17,115 nucleotides of DNA from DATLFI01 sp035524895 (GTDB lineage: Bacteria > Acidobacteriota > Thermoanaerobaculia > Multivoradales > Multivoraceae). Below are positions 13,293 through 17,115 of the stretch, one piece after another. Every line of letters starts with the position of its first letter. The first letter of the stretch is position 1. Made by a program: the position numbers and the translations under genes. The notes below the pieces were generated by a model. The model was not told the origin of the DNA. It saw nothing but the letters and a program-made list of their open reading frames with translations, and did not search any database. The stretch lies in contig DATLFI010000313.1 in NCBI GenBank assembly GCA_035524895.1, forward strand, positions 1 to 17,115, written 5' to 3'.

Positions 13293-15214
13293 GGCTCGAC
13301 CAGCTCGATCCGGCGCCCGGCCGCGACGTTGCGCTCGCGCTGCACCGCGCCAGAGGGCCAGCGCACCTCGATCTCCTCCGCGAGCTCGGCGCCGCCGAGC
13401 CCGAAGTAGAGCGGTAGAGAAGTGCTCTGGGACATGTACCCCGACTTGCCGTCGTGGTAGCGCGTCTGGCTGAGCTCGCCGGCTCGAACCGTGACCCAGG
13501 CTCCGATGCCGTCGCGGTTGGACTTCGTGCCGCGGAGCGCCACCTGCAGCCAGCGGATGGGCCGGCGCTGCGCCAGGTCGCTCACCAGCACCTGCGGTGC
13601 GGCGTGGAACTCGCCGGTGACTATGTCGAGGTCGCCGTCGCCGTCGATGTCGAGCAGGATCGAGCTGCGTGTGCCGAGGTTGCCCCACACCGTCAGCTTG
13701 CCGCTGCGCGCGGCGCACAGGTGGTGGTCGGTGTCGGCGCCCGAGCAGTCGAGGTCGAAGTAGGCGTGGTTGAGGCCGTCCCCTCGCGGCTCGATTCCCA
13801 GCACGAGCTCGGCGTCGCGGAAGATGCGGCCTTCCTCGTTGAGCAGCACGCTGTTGATGCCGTAGCGCCACGGGTAGCTCATGCTCGCGGCGATGAACAC
13901 GTCCTGGTAGCCGTCGGCGTTGAGGTCGCCGATCGAGATACCCCAGGGCCAGTAGTTCTCCGCGCCCACCAGGTCCGAGATCTCCTCGAACTTCCCGTTT
14001 CCGCGGTTCTCCCAGAAGGCGTTGCCGAAGATGTTGTCCTCTCCGCCCTGGAGGGTCGCCTCGTCCCACTGCATCTTGGACTTGAGCTTCTCGTCTGTCG
14101 GCGCCTGTTCGTAGCTCATGTCCGAGTGCATGTCCGTGAGCATCAGGTCGAGCCGGCCGTCGTTGTTGTAGTCGAAGAAAGCGCCGCCCATGGTGCCCCA
14201 CGGCGACTTGGGAAACACCTCGGCCCGACGCTGGACGAATCGTTTGCCGTCGACGTTGTCCCAATAGTTGTCGTCTCCCTGCATGTTGAAGACGTAGATC
14301 TCGGGGAAACCGTCGTCGTCGAGGTCGGCGAACACTGCGTCGCCGCTCCACGAGGCGTCGACCAGGCCGGTCTCCCGGGAGACGTCGCGAAAGCGCTTGC
14401 CGCCCTCGTTGCGGTACAGGACGCTGGTTTCGGTGCGGTCGTCGTGGAGGTGGCCGTGGAAGGCGTCCTCGAGTCCCAGGAAGTAGCCGCCCGGCCCCTT
14501 CTCTACGGCGGTGTAGCGTCCCACGTTGGTGAGGAACAGGTCGAGCCAGCCGTCATTGTCGTAGTCGAGAAACACGGGTGACGAAGAGTGGCCTGTGTGC
14601 TCGAGCCCGAACTTGGCGGTGACGTCGCGGAAGCGGCCCTTGCCGTCGTTGAGGAAGAGCACGTTGCCTTGGTTGACGGTGGTGACGTAGAGATCCGGGT
14701 CGCCGTCGTTGTCGATGTCGGCGAAGGCGGCGCTCACGCTGACTCGATCGGCGAGCGCTACGCCGGCGCGGGCGGTTCCGTCGCGGAACGTGCCGTCACC
14801 GTTGCCGAGAAACAACGCGTTGCCGCCGATCTGGTTGACGAAGTAGAGGTCGAGGTGGCCGTCGCCGTTCACATCAGCCGCTACCACGCCGTTGCCGTGG
14901 TCATAGTGGACCGGGGTGTAGCGCTTGGTCGCGTCTTCCGTGGAACGGTGGCGGAAGGTGATGCCGCTGGTGGCGACGCGGTTCTCGAACCGGAAGTCAT
15001 GATCGACGCGCGCCGACTGCATCGACCGGACTTGGCCACTGGCCCGCGCCTTCAGGAAGTCGGCACCGCGGTCCTGCTGGGGCACGACCACGGTGTTGCC
15101 CGAGCTCGATCGCGGCGGTGGCGGTGTTTGCGCTCCGCCTGCGGCGGCGAGCCACGCGGCGAGACCGAGAATGGGTACCGCGACCGTCTGGTAGAGGGTG
15201 TATCTCTTGCCCAT
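13289..15214 (-). CDS. Secreted FG-GAP repeat protein with ASPIC/UnbV C-terminal domain (CRTAC1-like)
   Basis: 641 aa from ATG 15214 with GGAG 6 nt upstream. A Sec signal (VPILGLAAWLAAAGGA, to about residue 28) leads to a Pro/Ser-rich linker. Asp-rich FG-GAP blades are seen near residues 114 (DVNGDGHLDL), 166, 217, 297, 348, 430 and 522 (DIDGDGDLDI), each a calcium-type DxDxDG loop, giving a seven-bladed propeller. The ASPIC/UnbV domain covers about 564-630, with NRDGIGAWVTV and IEVRWPSGAVQ. Such proteins are extracytoplasmic and probably bind ligands or act in adhesion; no enzyme activity is established. The gene begins 36 bp after the phaR stop on the same strand, so it may be read from the phaR transcript. 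Its stop overlaps that of the OmpA-family gene. Confidence 0.92.
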   Translation of the reverse strand: MGKRYTLYQTVAVPILGLAAWLAAAGGAQTPPPPRSSSGNTVVVPQQDRGADFLKARASGQVRSMQSARVDHDFRFENRVATSGITFRHRSTEDATKRYTPVHYDHGNGVVAADVNGDGHLDLYFVNQIGGNALFLGNGDGTFRDGTARAGVALADRVSVSAAFADIDNDGDPDLYVTTVNQGNVLFLNDGKGRFRDVTAKFGLEHTGHSSSPVFLDYDNDGWLDLFLTNVGRYTAVEKGPGGYFLGLEDAFHGHLHDDRTETSVLYRNEGGKRFRDVSRETGLVDASWSGDAVFADLDDDGFPEIYVFNMQGDDNYWDNVDGKRFVQRRAEVFPKSPWGTMGGAFFDYNNDGRLDLMLTDMHSDMSYEQAPTDEKLKSKMQWDEATLQGGEDNIFGNAFWENRGNGKFEEISDLVGAENYWPWGISIGDLNADGYQDVFIAASMSYPWRYGINSVLLNEEGRIFRDAELVLGIEPRGDGLNHAYFDLDCSGADTDHHLCAARSGKLTVWGNLGTRSSILLDIDGDGDLDIVTGEFHAAPQVLVSDLAQRRPIRWLQVALRGTKSNRDGIGAWVTVRAGELSQTRYHDGKSGYMSQSTSLPLYFGLGGAELAEEIEVRWPSGAVQRERNVAAGRRIELVEP

Positions 15215-15250
15215 GATGAGCTCCGGAGGAGGAGGTGCCGGGGCCTTTGC

Positions 15251-15877
15251 TCATTCGGGCTCGCCGGCGAGGCGTCGCTCGAGCGCTTCGAGGCGCTGTC
15301 GCAGGTCAGCGAGCTCGTGCTCGGCTGGCTGTGTGGATTTCTCTGGCGCGGCAGGCTTCGGGGGAGCCCCTGTCGCCCTCGCCCGCGAGGCCGGGGCCGG
15401 GGCAGTGGCTTCGGCGCGCTGGTCGCCGCGTCTTGCGGTGGCCTTGGTGGCGGCTTTGGTGGCAAGGCCCTGGAAGGCCTTCACCGGATCCCACAGGCGC
15501 GACCAGGCCTCCCACTGGGCCGCGCCGCCGGCGGGTAGGGGCACGCGATCGCCCCAGGCCTTTTGGAAGCTCTTGTAGGTGTCGGCGGCGGCGGCGAGGT
15601 ACCACTCGAGGAAGTCGCGTTGGGCGCTGTCCGTGGCCCGGATCATGTCGCGCAGGAACTCGACCGGCGCTCCGCCGTCGGGCTGGCGGGCGTCTTCGAC
15701 GATGATCTGGGTCAGCACCTGGCGGGTGAGGTCCTCTCCGCTCTTCGCGTCGACGACCTTGAGTGCGTGGCCGCGTCGAATCAGGGACGCGACCTGGTCC
15801 AGGTTCACGTAGCGGCTGGTGGCCGTGTCGTACAGCCTGCGGTTGCTGTACTTCTTGATCAGGCGAACCTCGCTCAT
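15251..15877 (-). CDS. phaR: Polyhydroxyalkanoate synthesis repressor PhaR
   Basis: 208 aa from ATG 15877; the SD is weak, but the start matches the conserved N-terminus MSEVRLIKKYSNRRLYDT. The PHB_acc_N DNA- and PHA-binding domain covers about residues 4-63 and the PHB_acc domain about 65-105 (FLRDMIRATDSAQRDFLEWY). An Ala/Pro/Lys-rich linker (139-180) leads to a short C-terminal coiled coil, ELADLRQRLEALERRLAG. PhaR represses phasin genes and its own gene, and is released when it binds nascent PHA granules. Here it is transcribed away from the phasin gene, and TGC-rich palindromes lie in the spacer, which fits autoregulation plus phasin control. Confidence 0.92.
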   Translation of the reverse strand: MSEVRLIKKYSNRRLYDTATSRYVNLDQVASLIRRGHALKVVDAKSGEDLTRQVLTQIIVEDARQPDGGAPVEFLRDMIRATDSAQRDFLEWYLAAAADTYKSFQKAWGDRVPLPAGGAAQWEAWSRLWDPVKAFQGLATKAATKATARRGDQRAEATAPAPASRARATGAPPKPAAPEKSTQPAEHELADLRQRLEALERRLAGEPE

Positions 15878-15902
15878 GTTCCAGCTCGGCACGGTGCAAT
15901 GA

Positions 15903-15917
15903 TGCTGCGACGCAACA
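15903..15917. promoter_or_regulatory. Putative PhaR operator 1
   Basis: TGCTGC (15903-15908), three bases, then GCAACA (15912-15917): one mismatch from a perfect TGCTGC-N3-GCAGCA inverted repeat. It lies 25 bp upstream of the phaR start codon, so binding there would block phaR transcription or early elongation. The CTGC-N3/4-GCAG type of site is established for PhaR in Paracoccus. Confidence 0.6.
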
Positions 15918-15934
15918 CGCCCTTCAGCGAGGGC

Positions 15935-15963
15935 TTGACAATCAGCCCGCAGTGCAGCATTAT
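15935..15963 (+). promoter_or_regulatory. Sigma-70-like promoter of the phasin gene
   Basis: A perfect TTGACA -35 box (15935-15940), a 17-bp spacer and CATTAT (15958-15963, 4/6 to TATAAT) form the clearest promoter in the window. Transcription should start near 15970, giving a leader of about 65 nt to the phasin ATG at 16037. The -10 box lies inside a 17-bp palindrome and abuts PhaR operator 2. Confidence 0.75.
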
Positions 15964-15977
15964 GCTGCAGCGCAGCA
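15953..15977. promoter_or_regulatory. Putative PhaR operator 2: overlapping TGC palindromes on the phasin promoter
   Basis: Two palindromes overlap: TGCAGCAT-T-ATGCTGCA (15953-15969, perfect) and TGCTGC-AGC-GCAGCA (15963-15977, perfect arms, matching CTGC-N3-GCAG). Together they cover the -10 box and predicted start site of the phasin promoter, so a bound repressor would exclude RNA polymerase. The site is 60 bp from operator 1. Confidence 0.7.
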
Positions 15978-16036
15978 AAGGGGAGCCCGCCGCCCCCGTG
16001 AGCTTTCCAACACCCGAACATTCAGGAGACCACGAC

Positions 16037-16408
16037 ATGGCCACGACGAAATCTACCAGCAAGGGCACCTCCAAGAAGCAGGAGCCCGCGTTCGCTCTAC
16101 CCAAGGGTCTGCCGACGGGCCTCGCCAAGTTCCAGAAGAACATCCTCGAGCGCCAGCACTCGGCGTTCGAGACCGCCTTCCAGACGGTCTCCTCTTTCCA
16201 GGACGGTAGTGACAACGCTGTCCAGAGCTTCCTCGAGGCTTCGCCTTTCGTTCCTGCCGAGCTTCGTCAGGTCGCCGAGGCCTGGATCGATGCCCGCCGT
16301 GAGCGTCGTGACACCTTCAAGAAGACCGTCGACCGCAGCTTCGAGTTGGTAGGCGACTACTACGATCGCCTGGCCCAGGGCAGAGCCGAGGCTGCTCAGG
16401 GCGCCTGA
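16037..16408 (+). CDS. Phasin (PHA granule-associated protein)
   Basis: 123 aa from ATG 16037 with AGGAG (16024-16028) 8 nt upstream. A Ser/Thr/Lys-rich N-terminus (1-16) is followed by an amphipathic, almost wholly helical body. This includes GLAKFQKNILERQHSAFETAFQ, FVPAELRQVAEAW and RDTFKKTVDRSFELVGDYYDRL (fragments of about 73 contiguous residues 34-112). No Cys, signal peptide or transmembrane helix is present. Phasins coat PHA granules, limit their coalescence and stabilise them. Position divergent from phaR, with PhaR-type sites over its promoter, and upstream of phaE/phaC supports the call better than the weakly conserved sequence. A strong terminator at 16466-16496 should end most of its transcripts, allowing phasin to be made in excess over the synthase. 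Confidence 0.82.
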   Translation: MATTKSTSKGTSKKQEPAFALPKGLPTGLAKFQKNILERQHSAFETAFQTVSSFQDGSDNAVQSFLEASPFVPAELRQVAEAWIDARRERRDTFKKTVDRSFELVGDYYDRLAQGRAEAAQGA

Positions 16409-16439
16409 GCCTCCCCGACGGCGCTGTGCCGCTATCCTC

Positions 16440-16460
16440 GACGCCGCTCCTCGCGGCGTC
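16440..16460 (+). other. Short GC hairpin after the phasin gene
   Basis: GACGCCGC (16440-16447) and GCGGCGTC (16453-16460) form a perfect 8-bp stem with loop TCCTC, followed by GTCTT. It precedes the stronger terminator by 5 bp and may protect the mRNA 3' end or assist termination. Confidence 0.5.
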
Positions 16461-16465
16461 GTCTT

Positions 16466-16496
16466 GCAGCCGGCCATTGGCCGGCTGCTTTCGTTT
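16466..16496 (+). terminator. Intrinsic terminator between phasin and phaE
   Basis: GCAGCCGGCC (16466-16475) pairs perfectly with GGCCGGCTGC (16479-16488) around ATT, followed by TTTCGTTT (16489-16496). It lies 57 bp after the phasin stop and 55 bp before the phaE start, so it separates the phasin message from the synthase genes fully or partly. Confidence 0.8.
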
Positions 16497-16551
16497 GGGA
16501 CTGCATCCCCCTCTCGCGTCATCGGCTATCGTCCCTGCCAGGAGCCCGCGT

Positions 16552-16962
16552 ATGAAGCAGAAGACCGAGCCCGAACCGGCGTCGCCGCCGGCGGATCCAT
16601 TCCAGGTCTGGCGCGAGTGGCTCGACCGCAGCGAGCGCCAGTGGAACGACTGGCTCGCGGAAGCGATGGAGAGCGAGCACTTCGGGCACGGCAGCAAACG
16701 GCTGCTCGATCTCGCGTTGGAGTTCCAGTCGTCGATGAACTCGGCCACCCATCGCTACTTCACCATGCTCAACGTGCCGACACGCGCCGATGTGCTCCAG
16801 CTCGGCGAGCGCCTGGTGGCGATCGAGGAACGCCTGAGCGGCATCGAGGAGGCGCTCGCGGCTTCGCAAGCTGGCTCCGGGGCGGCCACGAAGCCGCAGC
16901 CCCGCGCCGCAGCGGCGCGGCCGAAGCCGAAGCGCACACGGAAGCCACCGACGAAGTCGTGA
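16552..16962 (+). CDS. phaE: Short PhaE-like PHA synthase subunit with basic C-terminal tail
   Basis: 136 aa from ATG 16552 with AGGAG (16540-16544) 7 nt upstream. A Trp-rich helical region (FQVWREWLDRSERQWNDWL, residues 16-34) leads to the segment ALEFQSSMNSATHRYFTMLN and the conserved PhaE C-terminal piece VPTRADVLQLGERLVAIEER (near 77-96), then a coiled coil. The last 30 residues are Ala/Pro/Lys/Arg-rich (ARPKPKRTRKPPTKS), resembling histone-H1-like tails of PhaF-type phasins. PhaE activates PhaC in class III synthases; characterised PhaE proteins are more than 300 aa, so this one is reduced to the PhaC-contacting end. The stop is 15 bp before the phaC start. A phasin-like or PhaM-like role tying the synthase to DNA is an alternative. 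Confidence 0.75.
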   Translation: MKQKTEPEPASPPADPFQVWREWLDRSERQWNDWLAEAMESEHFGHGSKRLLDLALEFQSSMNSATHRYFTMLNVPTRADVLQLGERLVAIEERLSGIEEALAASQAGSGAATKPQPRAAAARPKPKRTRKPPTKS

Positions 16963-16981
16963 GGCACTGACGAAGTCGTGA
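16951..16981 (+). repeat. 12-bp direct repeat at the phaE/phaC junction
   Basis: ACGAAGTCGTGA occurs at 16951-16962 and again at 16970-16981, a 19-bp period. The first copy ends with the phaE stop TGA; the second contains the probable phaC start GTG (16978-16980). It looks like a tandem duplication that created the spacer and a start codon. Confidence 0.75.
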
Positions 16982-17115
16982 CAACCGTGACCCCTGCCGC
17001 CGAGATCGGCCCGTCGATCGCCCAAGCGGTTCGTCGCGAGGTCCAGCGCACGCTCATGCGCGGCGTCAAGGGTCTCGAGTATCTCTCGACGACGGATCCC
17101 GAGGTCGGCGCGACT
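16978..17115 (+). CDS. phaC: PHA synthase PhaC, N-terminal fragment (continues past window)
   Basis: The frame is open from GTG 16978 to the right edge, 46 residues visible; GTG 16987 is an alternative start three codons later, and the SD is weak (GAGG at 16961-16964). The visible part reads AAEIGPSIAQAVRREVQRT, then GVKGLEYLSTTDPEVGAT, which resembles the N-terminus of class III PhaC: an amphipathic helix, then a G(L/I)xYL segment and a PExG turn before the alpha/beta-hydrolase fold. The catalytic Cys-Asp-His lies outside the window. Adjacency to phaE, phasin and phaR supports the call. The enzyme polymerises 3-hydroxyacyl-CoA into PHA at the granule surface. Confidence 0.75.
   Translation, partial: MTTVTPAAEIGPSIAQAVRREVQRTLMRGVKGLEYLSTTDPEVGAT

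Noticed and set aside
11730..14351. 873-aa minus-strand frame that includes the CBS protein
   Set aside because: Only the last 173 residues are a real protein (good SD and ATG at 12251). The extension runs antisense to the OmpA-family gene and out of frame through the FG-GAP/ASPIC gene, with Arg/Pro-rich noise.
1..17115. CRISPR array, tRNA, rRNA, insertion sequence or phage genes
   Set aside because: No regularly spaced repeats, no cloverleaf with a GTTCRANNC-type T-arm that I could see, no transposase or integrase motifs. The window looks like ordinary chromosomal backbone apart from the items listed.

Overview
The window is GC-rich bacterial chromosome with tightly packed genes. A FecA-type TonB-dependent receptor, OmpA-family and other lipoproteins and a Tat signal point to a Gram-negative cell. 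It also carries a two-subunit (PhaE/PhaC) polyhydroxyalkanoate (PHA) synthase locus with PhaR and a phasin, FG-GAP/ASPIC repeat proteins, and an NHLP-type peptide precursor. This mix fits environmental GC-rich lineages such as deltaproteobacteria-like groups, Myxococcota or Acidobacteriota. The sequence alone does not fix the phylum. No rRNA, tRNA, CRISPR array, transposase or phage gene was seen.

Left part (1-5809). The window opens inside the 3' end of a peptide precursor with a nitrile-hydratase-like double-glycine leader and a 26-residue core, followed by a good intrinsic terminator and a REP-like hairpin. On the minus strand, an FG-GAP lipoprotein and a Tat-exported alkaline-phosphatase-superfamily protein form an overlapping pair. 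On the plus strand come a ComEC-like stand-alone metallo-beta-lactamase-fold protein and a VanY-like (M15B) peptidase with no visible signal peptide.

Middle (5810-11729). A FecA-like outer-membrane receptor is followed by a compact plus-strand set: a 580-aa membrane protein with two fused DUF1538 repeats, overlapping by ATGA with a P-II-like protein, overlapping by GTGA with a second and more divergent P-II-like protein, then a polytopic membrane protein of unknown function. I read this as a transporter with two adenylate-sensing regulators, organised like AmtB-GlnK or SbtA-SbtB but built on another transporter family. A tandem-CBS protein lies tail-to-tail with it.

Right part (12252-17115). 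An OmpA-family lipoprotein runs tail-to-tail into a secreted FG-GAP/ASPIC protein; their stop codons share one CTAG. Then comes a PHA locus: phaR (minus), and divergently a phasin, a short PhaE-like subunit and the start of phaC. The phaR-phasin spacer holds a strong sigma-70-like promoter (TTGACA, 17 bp, CATTAT) overlapped by TGC-rich palindromes of the kind PhaR binds. That implies the usual circuit: PhaR represses the phasin until PHA granules titrate it away.

Most convincing second-look items: the DUF1538/P-II/P-II module, the precursor peptide at the left edge, the PhaR operator architecture, the short PhaE with a basic tail, and the exact 12-bp duplication at the phaE/phaC junction.
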